A stretch of 64,000 bases of DNA from Moritella sp. Urea-trap-13 (GTDB taxonomy: Bacteria > Pseudomonadota > Gammaproteobacteria > Enterobacterales > Moritellaceae). The notes below the pieces were generated by a model that saw only the letters and a list, made by a program, of their open reading frames with translations, had not been told where the DNA came from and ran no database searches. Every line of letters begins with the position of its first letter. The stretch's first letter is position 1. Both the position numbers and the translations under genes were made by a program. The DNA is taken from NCBI RefSeq assembly GCF_002836355.1, contig NZ_PJCA01000035.1:1-64000 (forward strand), read 5' to 3'. Below are positions 18,714-27,046 of this stretch, one piece after another.

Positions 18714-19574
18714 TTAATTGCGATTTTTAAACAGTAATCCGCCTTGGCGGCCAAATATTAATGAGGTGATATAAAGCAGCCCAAGCACCAACACAATAGC
18801 GGGGCTAGTGGCTAAACTGGCGTGGTAGGAAAGAAACAACCCGAAGTAGCCACTTAACACTGCGCTGATAAAGGCCACGATTAACATGCCGCCTAAATGA
18901 TTCGACCAAAATCGAGCTATTGCCGCGGGTAAGATCATTAAGCCGACTGCCATTAAGGTGCCTAACGCTTGAAAACCAGCGACCAGATTGAGTACCACAA
19001 GCAGTAAAAATCCATAGTGAGCAATCGAGCTCAATTTACTGACCGTTTTAAAGAAGTGCGGATCAACACACTCTAAAACTAACGGTCGATAGAGCAGGGC
19101 GAGCGCTAACGTGGAGATAGTCGCAATGATGGTAATGAGTGTTAGAGCATCGTTATTCAGTGCGAGTGTCGAACCAAATAGCACATGTAATAAATCGACA
19201 TTACTGCCATTAGCGGAAATGATTAGTACGCCAACGGCCAGAGACAGTAAGTAAAACGCCGCTAAGCTGGAATCTTCTTCTGCTTTTGAATGCCTAGCGA
19301 CTATGCCTGCTAATACCGCGACCACACAGCCAGCAACAATGCCGCCAATGGTCATAGCGGTAACGGATAAACCAGAGATAAGAAAACCAATGGCAGCGCC
19401 GGGTAAGATAGCGTGCGCCATCGCATCACCAGTCAAACTCATTCGTCTCAGTGTTAAGAATACGCCGACGGGTGTGGCACTAATACTCAGCACTATAATT
19501 CCCCATAAGGCGCGTTGCATAAATACAAAATCAGCAAAAGGGGCGATAAATAGTTCGTATAATTGAGCACTCAT
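18714..19574 (-). CDS. znuB: Zinc ABC transporter permease ZnuB
   Basis: 286 residues, about eight to nine hydrophobic helices, ABC-3 permease family. The segment TPVGVFLTLRRMSLTGDAMAHAILPGAAIGF carries the usual family pattern near the N-terminus (SLTGDAMAHAILPG), and GTLMAVGLMILPAA lies towards the C-terminus. It overlaps znuC by 4 bp (ATGA) and is followed by znuA. It forms the inner-membrane channel for zinc import. Confidence 0.94.
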   Translation of the reverse strand: MSAQLYELFIAPFADFVFMQRALWGIIVLSISATPVGVFLTLRRMSLTGDAMAHAILPGAAIGFLISGLSVTAMTIGGIVAGCVVAVLAGIVARHSKAEEDSSLAAFYLLSLAVGVLIISANGSNVDLLHVLFGSTLALNNDALTLITIIATISTLALALLYRPLVLECVDPHFFKTVSKLSSIAHYGFLLLVVLNLVAGFQALGTLMAVGLMILPAAIARFWSNHLGGMLIVAFISAVLSGYFGLFLSYHASLATSPAIVLVLGLLYITSLIFGRQGGLLFKNRN

Positions 19575-20401
19575 GATGCGCGGTTCTCGATGTTAGTCGT
19601 AACAGACGTTGCTGTACGTTCGGTAGTGTTATTACTTGTGCTGTTGTTCGCGGTACTATTCACAGCATTCAGAGCAGGATTATTAAAGCTGTTATGCACA
19701 GCGCAGTGAGCAAAATGTTGATAGCCTGCTTGCAGTAAATACGGTTGAGTTAATACCTCAGCTGTTTTACCGGCGGCAATTAAGTTGGTTGCAACAAGTA
19801 ATGTGGTGGGAAAGTAGCGTTGTACTAAGGCCAGATCGTGGATCACCGCTATAACTGTTTTACCTTGTTGCTGACATTCTTGGATCACACGCATTAATAA
19901 TTCCGTAGTCTGGGCATCAACGCCACCAAAGGGTTCGTCAAGTAATAGAATGTCGGCGTTTTGTAATAACATGCGGGCAAATAACATGCGCTGAAATTGT
20001 CCGCCTGATAGCTGACTAATTTGGCGTTCAGCCATATCTGCAAGATCTACTTTTGCTAATGCTTGCTGTAATAAGCGCTGTTCGTCTCGGCTAAAGGCGC
20101 GCCAAAAACGGGTGCGCTGCCAAGCCCCGCCAGATACAAACTCAGTCACTGTAATTGGAAACGTGTGATCTATTTGGCTGCTTTGTGGTAAGTAAGCAAT
20201 ATTCTGCAAACTCAAATCACCAAGATCGATAGAACCTGATTTTATGGTTATTTGTCGCATGATGCTTTTTAATAAGGTTGATTTACCGGCGCCATTGGGA
20301 CCGACAATCGCGACGAGATCACCGTCATCTAACGTTGTCGATATATTGTTAAGCGCGATGTTTTTTTGATAATAAACACTTAAGTTTTTAATTTTAATCA
20401 T
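19571..20401 (-). CDS. znuC: Zinc ABC transporter ATPase ZnuC
   Basis: 276 residues. Walker A GPNGAGKST near 34-42, signature LSGGQFQR near 137-144, Walker B ILLLDEP near 157-163 and the H-loop HD near 190. The last ~45 residues are a low-complexity Asn/Thr/Ser-rich tail following HFAHCAVH, which is not part of the ATPase fold and is unusual. The start is seven bases from the stop of a small upstream gene. Cytoplasmic engine of the zinc importer. Confidence 0.94.
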   Translation of the reverse strand: MIKIKNLSVYYQKNIALNNISTTLDDGDLVAIVGPNGAGKSTLLKSIMRQITIKSGSIDLGDLSLQNIAYLPQSSQIDHTFPITVTEFVSGGAWQRTRFWRAFSRDEQRLLQQALAKVDLADMAERQISQLSGGQFQRMLFARMLLQNADILLLDEPFGGVDAQTTELLMRVIQECQQQGKTVIAVIHDLALVQRYFPTTLLVATNLIAAGKTAEVLTQPYLLQAGYQHFAHCAVHNSFNNPALNAVNSTANNSTSNNTTERTATSVTTNIENRAS

Positions 20402-20407
20402 TATTTA

Positions 20408-20530
20408 TTATCCAGCAAGGTAAGGCAATATAGCCCAAAGCATGCCAATGATGGCAAGGGAAATACCGAGGCGTGTAAATACACTGGTTAATAACAAGGA
20501 TGTCGTTGTGGATGATTGAGTGTGCGGCAT
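20408..20530 (-). CDS. Small single-TM protein (40 aa) heading the znu operon
   Basis: Read directly from the sequence: ATG at 20530-20528, stop TAA at 20410-20408. The peptide is hydrophilic and Thr/Ser-rich at first (MPHTQSSTTTS), then has a hydrophobic helix around residues 20-37 (LGISLAIIGMLWAILPYL). It lies between the Zur boxes and znuC, with 6 bp to the znuC start, so it would be the first gene of the operon. The Shine-Dalgarno region is weak (AAAGAAA). I do not recognise a family. It could be a transporter accessory microprotein or a leader peptide. Confidence 0.62.
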   Translation of the reverse strand: MPHTQSSTTTSLLLTSVFTRLGISLAIIGMLWAILPYLAG

Positions 20531-20574
20531 TTTATTTTCTTTATTGTTTATTATGCTACTTCAGGATTGAGGAT

Positions 20575-20587
20575 GTTATAACATAAC
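20575..20587. promoter_or_regulatory. Second, imperfect Zur box upstream of the znu operon
   Basis: GTTATAACATAAC matches GTTATANTATAAC with one mismatch. It is 45 bp before the small-protein start and 35 bp (start to start) from a perfect copy. Confidence 0.65.
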
Positions 20588-20609
20588 AATAACGGTGCGC
20601 AAGTGTTAT

Positions 20610-20622
20610 GTTATAATATAAC
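20610..20622. promoter_or_regulatory. Zur box upstream of the znu operon
   Basis: GTTATAATATAAC matches the Zur core without mismatch and sits 80 bp before the small-protein start. Together with the second copy it forms a tandem operator. Confidence 0.83.
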
Positions 20623-20652
20623 AAAACCTGTTGTTTTTGTAACAATGAATAC

Positions 20653-20685
20653 AAAAAAGCCCCAGTTAATAATGAACTGAGGCTT
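20653..20685 (-). terminator. Terminator of the curA-GST unit
   Basis: On the minus strand AAGCCTCAGTT pairs with AACTGGGGCTT (one G-T pair), loop of 7, then TTTTTT. It lies 27 bp after the glutathione S-transferase stop. Confidence 0.85.
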
Positions 20686-20711
20686 GGTGATATTAAGATT
20701 ATTAGTTTAAA

Positions 20712-21335
20712 TTAACTATTGTCGTATTTTGCTTCAATGTCACCAGCAGTTGATAGACTTGGATGAGAATGCAGCTGTTCATTGTAGCGAGTAAGGTTAG
20801 GGAAGTTATGCAGGACATTATTGTTTGCTAAGATCTCAACAATAAATGACATCATAATATCGGCACCGCTTAACTGCTCTGCAACCAGATAGGTTTTTCC
20901 TGTTAGTGAAGTGTCAAAATAACTGATCACTTTCGCAATCTCAATATCAGCATACCCTGCCATAAAGTTGGTTTTACAACCGTCTTTATCGACAAACATT
21001 TTTAATAACAGTGGTAAAATTGCAGAGCTTTCAGCGAAATGTAACCACTGTGAATAGGCTATGTATTCTTGAGATCCTGGCTTAGGTGCTAGGGTCTCTG
21101 CGGCATATTTATTGATCAGGTATTCTGTAATCGCGCCTGATTCCGCAATCACTAAACCGTCATCTTCAATAACTGGCGACTTACCCAGTGGGTGAATCGC
21201 TTTTAATTCTGCTGGGGCTAAGAATGTTTGGCTATCGCGTTGGTAGGCAATAACATTATAATCAACACCTAGCTCTTCTAATAACCAGATAATACGTTTA
21301 GAACGTGACTTGTTTAAATGGTGTAATGTGATCAT
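20712..21335 (-). CDS. Glutathione S-transferase
   Basis: 207 residues from ATG 21335, which has GGAAG seven bases upstream. A longer reading to 21437 would run into the preceding gene and lacks support. N-terminal thioredoxin-like domain (about 1-80) with ITLHHLNKSRSKRIIWLLEELG, the cis-Pro region SPVIEDDGLVIAESGAITEYL that binds glutathione, then an all-helical C-terminal domain. Cytoplasmic; conjugates glutathione to electrophiles. It is 31 bp downstream of the CurA-like reductase gene and shares its likely operator. Confidence 0.9.
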   Translation of the reverse strand: MITLHHLNKSRSKRIIWLLEELGVDYNVIAYQRDSQTFLAPAELKAIHPLGKSPVIEDDGLVIAESGAITEYLINKYAAETLAPKPGSQEYIAYSQWLHFAESSAILPLLLKMFVDKDGCKTNFMAGYADIEIAKVISYFDTSLTGKTYLVAEQLSGADIMMSFIVEILANNNVLHNFPNLTRYNEQLHSHPSLSTAGDIEAKYDNS

Positions 21336-21366
21336 GTTAGCTTCCGTTTTCTGTATAACTGCTGAA

Positions 21367-22395
21367 TTACGCAACTTTAATGATAAGTTTGCCGAAGTTT
21401 TCACCTTGCAACATGCCGGTGAATGCCGCTGATGCATTTTCTAAACCATCAATCATGTGTTCGCGATACTTGATTTTGCCTGCTTGTAGCCAATCCATCA
21501 TATCAACGAAAAATTCATTGTAGCGAGGTGCATAATCATCAAAAATGATGAAACCTTGCATCTTAATACGTTTCACCAATAACGTGCCCATTAGCAGTGA
21601 TAAACGGTCTGGGCCTGATGGTAATTCAGTGGCGTTATATTGCGATACTAAACCACAAACTGGCACTCGTGCCCCCGTATTTAGCAGTGGCAGCACGCTA
21701 TCAAATACTTTACCGCCGACGTTTTCAAAATAAACATCGATGCCAGTCGGGCAGGCTGCTTGTAGCTGGGCATCAAAATCCTCAGCTTTGTGGTCAATAC
21801 ATTTATCAAAGCCTAATACATCTACCGCATATTGGCACTTTTCAGCACCGCCAGCGACACCGATGACGTAACAACCCTTTATCTTACCAATTTGACCAAC
21901 AGTAGCGCCAACAGGACCTGTTGCTGCCGCTACCACTAGCGTATCGCCTGACTTAGGTTGACCAATATCGAGCAGTCCCATGTATGCAGTAAAACCTGGC
22001 ATGCCCAGGATGCCAAGTGCATAAGAAGGGTTAGTGGGCTCAGCACCTAGTTTAATCAAACCTTCACCGTCTGAAATACCATAATCCTGCCAGCCTGTGT
22101 AAGCCAGCACCCATTCACCAGCTTGATAATCAGGATGTAAAGACGTTACTACTTGGCATACTGTCGCGCCAACCATGGTGTCATCAATCGCCACGGGTTC
22201 AGCGTAAGAGGCTCCATCATTCATACGACCACGCATGTAAGGGTCTAATGATAAGTAATTTGTACGTAATAATAACTCACCTGCTGAAGGTGTCGGAATG
22301 ACGGTTTCTTCAAGGCTGAAATTTGCTGCTGTCGGCGCGCCTACAGGACGTGAAGCAAGTGTAATACGGCGATTAACTGAATTTGATTGAGTCAT
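21367..22395 (-). CDS. NADPH-dependent oxidoreductase, CurA / medium-chain reductase type
   Basis: 342 residues. Zinc-independent MDR family: N-terminal catalytic domain with SLDPYMRGRM motif, then the nucleotide-binding fold with AATGPVGATVGQIGKIKGCYVIGVAGG. It reduces enones and quinones (curcumin reductase and leukotriene B4 dehydrogenase relatives). Cotranscription with a glutathione S-transferase suggests detoxification of reactive carbonyls. A TetR-type palindrome lies 102 bp upstream. Confidence 0.87.
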   Translation of the reverse strand: MTQSNSVNRRITLASRPVGAPTAANFSLEETVIPTPSAGELLLRTNYLSLDPYMRGRMNDGASYAEPVAIDDTMVGATVCQVVTSLHPDYQAGEWVLAYTGWQDYGISDGEGLIKLGAEPTNPSYALGILGMPGFTAYMGLLDIGQPKSGDTLVVAAATGPVGATVGQIGKIKGCYVIGVAGGAEKCQYAVDVLGFDKCIDHKAEDFDAQLQAACPTGIDVYFENVGGKVFDSVLPLLNTGARVPVCGLVSQYNATELPSGPDRLSLLMGTLLVKRIKMQGFIIFDDYAPRYNEFFVDMMDWLQAGKIKYREHMIDGLENASAAFTGMLQGENFGKLIIKVA

Positions 22396-22496
22396 GAAAG
22401 ATCCTTGTTTTAAATCGTGATAGTGTATGTGACCGATTGTCTTTTAATTGAATGCAAAATTACTTGAACTAGTTTCTATGGATAGACCATACTCCC

Positions 22497-22517
22497 TAGT
22501 AGACCGGTCGTCTACTA
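22497..22517. promoter_or_regulatory. Candidate TetR-family operator
   Basis: Inverted repeat TAGTAGAC (22497-22504) and GTCTACTA (22510-22517) with a 5-base centre CGGTC. The half-sites resemble TAGAC-N-GTCTA operators of electrophile-sensing TetR regulators such as NemR. It lies in the promoter region of the CurA-GST unit; no tetR gene is in this window, so the regulator would be encoded elsewhere. Confidence 0.6.
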
Positions 22518-22553
22518 ACCGTGTGGTTTTTTATGGTTTAATTAATATTGGTA

Positions 22554-22583
22554 ATCTAAATTTTGATAAGGGAAAATTTAGAT
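22554..22583. promoter_or_regulatory. 11-bp inverted repeat in the divergent promoter region
   Basis: ATCTAAATTTT (22554-22564) and AAAATTTAGAT (22573-22583), 8-base spacer. It lies 139 bp before the outer-membrane protein start, in the rest of the 327-bp intergenic gap. Either an operator or a structured leader; undecided. Confidence 0.4.
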
Positions 22584-22722
22584 GGTATTAGCCAATTGGC
22601 GTGTAATTAGTCAATACTTACTTAGCTATATTGTGACTTAAGTCGTAATTTAGATTGTGGTTTCATATGGTTATTAGTAATATAAAAATCATTATTTATA
22701 ACTTGAAGGTATTAAGAAATTT

Positions 22723-24162
22723 ATGTCAGACCGTTTTCACCAGATTATATATTTAGTGTGTATTTTCAGCTTATCTTCAAGTGTTGTTTCTGCTGAAAAT
22801 ACAGCAAATATTGCTGATATCACTCAAACTCAATCTGAAGCTGAAGCTCATCCGCTTGCTGAGGTTGCTCAGAGTGAAAGTGTTGATGTAACAAAGGCTA
22901 AGTTACCGCTTTTGCCTGTCAGCGAATGGGGGATTGCGATAGGCATACGCCGCGCTGATATTCCTTTTGCTGTATCTGAAGTGAGTGAAGATACCGCCGT
23001 GTATGATATTTTACCTATGATCCGATTTAAAAATGACTACGGTTATATTAATGGCTTAGAAGGTGGTGTGCATTTATGGCAAAATGCTGATCATCAGGTC
23101 AATGTATATAGTCGTTTTCGATTCAACGACATCCCTAAAGAATTCCAAAATGAGATAAAAGGTCAGTCTTTTGATTTTGGTTTACAGTATCGTTATTTCG
23201 ATGGACCTTGGACAACGGATCTTGCGGTCTTATCTGATCGTCGTAAACGTGTTTATGGTTATACACGAACGCAATATAGCTGGAAGTATGAAAGCTGGGC
23301 GCTGATTCCGTTTGCAGAGTTAAGGTGGAAAAGTGCTGAATTTAATGATTATTACTACGGTTTTGAGATTGAAGAAGCTGGCGCCGGTGTCTCTGCCAGT
23401 GGTGGTATTAAAGCATCTTATCATGTTACCAGTAACTTACATTTAATTGGCCAGTTTGGTGTGACACGTTTGGAAGATAACGTTTATGATTTAGCGGTAG
23501 TGGAAAAGAATTATCAATTGGAGTCTTTCCTTGGTATTGCTTTTTATCCCGACCCAAATGAACCTTTTGTGAGGGCTGCTGGCAAAGATAAAAATGATGA
23601 ATATCTAAGGTTAGCCCATGGTTGGGCCACACCGTCTAATATCGGTGATATTTTTAACTTCAATGCCGAGCGTGATAGCGAAAACAATCAAATGAGCTCG
23701 GTTTTTTATGGTACACAGGTTGCAGATAGCTTATTGACAATGCCGATTGATATTTACTTTACTCCAGGTCTAGTATGGCATTATAGCTCTGATGTGCAGA
23801 GCGATATTGCCGAAGCCATACTGGCGATCAAAGTGTTTTATACTTTTGATTTCGGCCCACGCTGGCGTGTCGGTATTGCAGAGGGTTTGTCTTATGTCTC
23901 TAATGTTACTTATATTGAAGGCATAGATTTTGAGGGTGACGATGGTAAACGTGATTATGAAAATACATCTAAGCTCCTTAACTATCTGGATTTTTCGTTA
24001 GATGTGAATGTCGGTGATATTTTTAATCACCCAGCATTAGCGCAAACTTGGTTTGGTTATAGCATCCATCATCGCTCGGGTATCTTTGAAACTAGCTCGA
24101 TGTTTGGTCGTATTAAAGGTGGCAGTAACTATCAAACTGTTTATCTGCAGTGGCATTTTTAA
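22723..24162 (+). CDS. Outer-membrane beta-barrel protein, MipA/OmpV-like
   Basis: 479 residues. A signal peptide runs to about residue 24 (SVVSAEN), followed by a Gln/Glu/Ala-rich stretch (25-60) and alternating amphipathic strands. The segments GIAIGIRRADIPF, LRWKSAEFNDYYYGFE and GIAFYPDP resemble MipA/OmpV proteins. The second half (after about 280) has extra strands and ends in YLQWHF, a typical terminal aromatic residue of outer-membrane proteins. Longer than usual MipA (~250), so a fused or extended variant is likely. Role unknown. Confidence 0.75.
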   Translation: MSDRFHQIIYLVCIFSLSSSVVSAENTANIADITQTQSEAEAHPLAEVAQSESVDVTKAKLPLLPVSEWGIAIGIRRADIPFAVSEVSEDTAVYDILPMIRFKNDYGYINGLEGGVHLWQNADHQVNVYSRFRFNDIPKEFQNEIKGQSFDFGLQYRYFDGPWTTDLAVLSDRRKRVYGYTRTQYSWKYESWALIPFAELRWKSAEFNDYYYGFEIEEAGAGVSASGGIKASYHVTSNLHLIGQFGVTRLEDNVYDLAVVEKNYQLESFLGIAFYPDPNEPFVRAAGKDKNDEYLRLAHGWATPSNIGDIFNFNAERDSENNQMSSVFYGTQVADSLLTMPIDIYFTPGLVWHYSSDVQSDIAEAILAIKVFYTFDFGPRWRVGIAEGLSYVSNVTYIEGIDFEGDDGKRDYENTSKLLNYLDFSLDVNVGDIFNHPALAQTWFGYSIHHRSGIFETSSMFGRIKGGSNYQTVYLQWHF

Positions 24163-24177
24163 CGCTGCCGAAGACTT

Positions 24178-24231
24178 GCTCACTTAACATCAGACTTGCT
24201 GATAATTCAGCAAGTCTGATGTTAAGTGAGC
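24178..24231. terminator. Perfect 25-bp hairpin between convergent genes
   Basis: Arms 24178-24202 and 24207-24231 are exact reverse complements with a 4-base loop TAAT. No T-run follows on either strand. Convergent placement (MipA-like gene and kefB) suggests transcript-end formation, but the lack of a T-tail leaves the class open. Confidence 0.6.
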
Positions 24232-24241
24232 ATCGCTGTTA

Positions 24242-26164
24242 TTAGCTCTGTTCACTTGTCGATTTATTATGTTTGTGCGCCGCGGCTAAGTTATCCACGG
24301 TATTTTTATCTTGATTACTGTGCGCTTCTGTTGACCAAGCATCATTTAAATTGTCGTAATAAGTTAACGCATCCAGTCCTAATAGTTTTTTCAATATTCT
24401 TCGTTCTGTCAGGCTACGATTAACAAATTCCGGTTCATTTTCGTGTATATGTTTGGCTTCTTCATGTAATACCGCTTCATCATGACGACGGAAAACCTGT
24501 CCAGCACGATGCGCCTGATTGGCTCGCATCCCTAATGCCTTTAAGGTTTCTACTCCTAAGCTAATACCTGAGTCGAGCGATTCTCGAAATACATGGTCGG
24601 CACCGAGACGAATTAATTGCTGAGCATGATTACGGTCGGTAGCGCGTACTAATACGATTAAGTGTGGGAAATGCTTTTTAACTTTAATTAAAATACGCTT
24701 GGTGCGACTCGCGCTTTCAACGGCAATAATAAACAGTTTGGCATTATCTGCCCCCGCAGCGTGTAATAAATTAAGCTGCTCGGCATCGCCATAAAATACC
24801 TTGTATTTAAACTGCTGTAATAACTCTATCTGGCCAACGTCATTTTCCAAAATCGTGGTATTAATATGGTAACCGTGAAGTAGGCGACCAACAACTTGTC
24901 CAAAGCCACCAAAGCCGGCGATGATCACTGAGCTGTCGGTATCATCAGGGATCTGATGTTCAGGAGTGGCCTCACTCTCGGCTAGTGGAATTTTACGTTT
25001 GAATGTTGGGGCGATTATTTTATCGTAGATGATCAGCAACAGTGGGGTAAATACCATCGATAAAGTCACTACCAGAACCAATAAACTGGCTATCTCATTA
25101 TCAAGCACTTGGCGTTGTAGTGCGAATGAGGTGAGTACAAAGGCAAACTCACCGCCTTGTGCTAGTGCGCATGAGAATAACCAATTTTGACTGCGTTGGA
25201 TCTTGAATACGATGCCGGTGATAAACAACACAATAAATTTAACCGCAATAAGTCCAGTAACCAGCATGGCAACTAATATCGGTTGATCAAGTAACAAAGT
25301 AAAATCAATACTGGCACCGACAGAGATAAAGAAAATACCGAGCAATAAACTTTTAAACGGTTCAATATCACTTTCAAGTTCGTGGCGATATTCACTGTCC
25401 GCCAAGACCACGCCAGCTAAGAAGGTACCGAGTGCTGCAGATAAGCCCACGGCTTCCATCGCTAACGCAATGCCGACAACCAGTGCTAATGCTGTCGCGA
25501 TGAAAATTTCACGCGAGCGAGAGCCGGCGATAACGCGTAATAGCGGCACTACCAGAAAGTGACCACCGATGATGATGCCAGCAATCACGCCAGCAATCAT
25601 GAGTGCGCTTAGCCAGCCTGATGTTGTCGACTCCACGATCGCGGTATCTTGTATCACGAGCAGAGGTAATATAGACAGAATAGGGATCACGGCGATATCT
25701 TGAAATAATAATACCGCAAAGGCATTCTTACCGGCTTCTGTTTTCATTAACTCCCGTTCTTGTAAATTCTGTAACACAATCGCAGTGGATGACAACGCCA
25801 CGATTAAGCCTATCGCGAGTGCGGTTTGCCAAGCAAGACCACAAGCCAGTAATATTAAGAAGATAGATAAAGTCGTTGCGCAAAGCTGTAGGCCACCGGT
25901 ACCGAGAATAGGCATTTTCAGTTGCCATAATAACGCGGGCCTTAATTCTAAACCGACCAAAAACAACATCATCACGACACCGAATTCGGCCACATGCATG
26001 ACGTCTTCTTGATTCGATATCAAGCTGAGTGCATAAGGACCGACAATGACGCCTGCAATCAAATAACCTAGCACTGAGCCGAGTCCCAAACGTTTTGCGA
26101 TCGGTACCGCCACCACTCCGGCTGCAAGGTAGATGAAGATATTAAATAATACGCCGTGTTCCAT
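24242..26164 (-). CDS. kefB: Glutathione-regulated K+/H+ antiporter, KefB/KefC type
   Basis: 640 residues. N-terminal CPA2 antiporter domain with about twelve helices (about 1-385), then a RCK/TrkA-N domain (about 410-530, VIIAGFGGFGQVVGRLL) that binds NAD(H)/glutathione adducts, and a C-terminal acidic tail. The motif HxxGADNAKLFIIAV and QQLIRLGADHVFRESLDSG fit KefB/KefC. The gene overlaps kefG by one base. In known systems electrophile-glutathione adducts open the antiporter and acidify the cell as a protective response. Confidence 0.92.
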   Translation of the reverse strand: MEHGVLFNIFIYLAAGVVAVPIAKRLGLGSVLGYLIAGVIVGPYALSLISNQEDVMHVAEFGVVMMLFLVGLELRPALLWQLKMPILGTGGLQLCATTLSIFLILLACGLAWQTALAIGLIVALSSTAIVLQNLQERELMKTEAGKNAFAVLLFQDIAVIPILSILPLLVIQDTAIVESTTSGWLSALMIAGVIAGIIIGGHFLVVPLLRVIAGSRSREIFIATALALVVGIALAMEAVGLSAALGTFLAGVVLADSEYRHELESDIEPFKSLLLGIFFISVGASIDFTLLLDQPILVAMLVTGLIAVKFIVLFITGIVFKIQRSQNWLFSCALAQGGEFAFVLTSFALQRQVLDNEIASLLVLVVTLSMVFTPLLLIIYDKIIAPTFKRKIPLAESEATPEHQIPDDTDSSVIIAGFGGFGQVVGRLLHGYHINTTILENDVGQIELLQQFKYKVFYGDAEQLNLLHAAGADNAKLFIIAVESASRTKRILIKVKKHFPHLIVLVRATDRNHAQQLIRLGADHVFRESLDSGISLGVETLKALGMRANQAHRAGQVFRRHDEAVLHEEAKHIHENEPEFVNRSLTERRILKKLLGLDALTYYDNLNDAWSTEAHSNQDKNTVDNLAAAHKHNKSTSEQS

Positions 26165-26754
26165 TATTGGTTACGCTCCATGTCTGTCGTGGTCGCGCCA
26201 TCACTTTGCTGTTGCAACATTAATAACAGTTGGCGATATTGTTTGGTTTTATCTGCTATTCGCTCAGGGTCGTGACGCTTATGAATATCATGCACAACAA
26301 AGGGGGACAGGTATTCTAGATTACACAACTTACTCATTTGGCTAAAAGGTAATAAGAATTGGCTAATGTCATGTTCGTTGTAACCTGTCGTAGAGTATGA
26401 ATTGGCACTACCACCCGTTGAGATCGCCAGCATTATTTTTTTGCCCACCAATTTATCGCCGTGTTCACCATAAGCAAAACCGTGTTCAAGAACTAGATCC
26501 TGCCATTCTTTTAAAATTGCAGGGCAGGAGTACCAGTAAAGTGGAAATTGCAAGACGATGATGTCGTGATTGAGCAACAAGGTTTGTTCATGCTTAATGT
26601 CGATAAATGAATCAGGGTAAGTATCGTAAAGGTCGTGACAAGTAACGCCTTCAATGTTTTGAATTTCATTGAATAATGATTTATGTGCAATTGATTTTTG
26701 TAATGCAGGATGGGCAAATATAACGAGAATTTTGTGCATATGATTTTCAATCAT
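26164..26754 (-). CDS. kefG: Ancillary flavodoxin-like oxidoreductase, KefG/KefF type
   Basis: 196 residues of a flavodoxin-like quinone oxidoreductase: LVIFAHPALQKS at the N-terminus, FPLYWYSCPAILKEWQD, and STGGSANSYS. Known partners of KefB/KefC require this protein for full activity. The start is uncertain: ATG 26754 sits directly on AAAGG, while the internal ATG at 26739 gives the common MHKILV beginning. The stop overlaps kefB (TAATG), so they form one operon. Confidence 0.88.
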   Translation of the reverse strand: MIENHMHKILVIFAHPALQKSIAHKSLFNEIQNIEGVTCHDLYDTYPDSFIDIKHEQTLLLNHDIIVLQFPLYWYSCPAILKEWQDLVLEHGFAYGEHGDKLVGKKIMLAISTGGSANSYSTTGYNEHDISQFLLPFSQMSKLCNLEYLSPFVVHDIHKRHDPERIADKTKQYRQLLLMLQQQSDGATTTDMERNQ

Positions 26755-27046
26755 CCTTTATTGAAATAGATCTTTATACGGGCATTCAATGGCTTAGTGC
26801 CTAAAGTGTGTATTTTATTAATTATTGCTATCTAAGCTTATAATATAAAACAAATTATTTCAGTGTTTATTTAGTTTTTCAGACTGATATTTATTTTATT
26901 TTCGCATCATTGATTGGACATTTTTAGAAAACTGTATTTATCATTTCATATTAAAGCTGTTGTGCTATGATTTCGTGACTAATTTGATATTGATCAAGCA
27001 TGATCGACATTCTTGTTTATGGACTAACTATTGGAGCTATTTTCAC

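Noticed and set aside
21336-21437. N-terminal extension of the glutathione S-transferase
   Set aside because: It overlaps the preceding gene, has no ribosome site, and the GST fold starts at the ATG at 21335.
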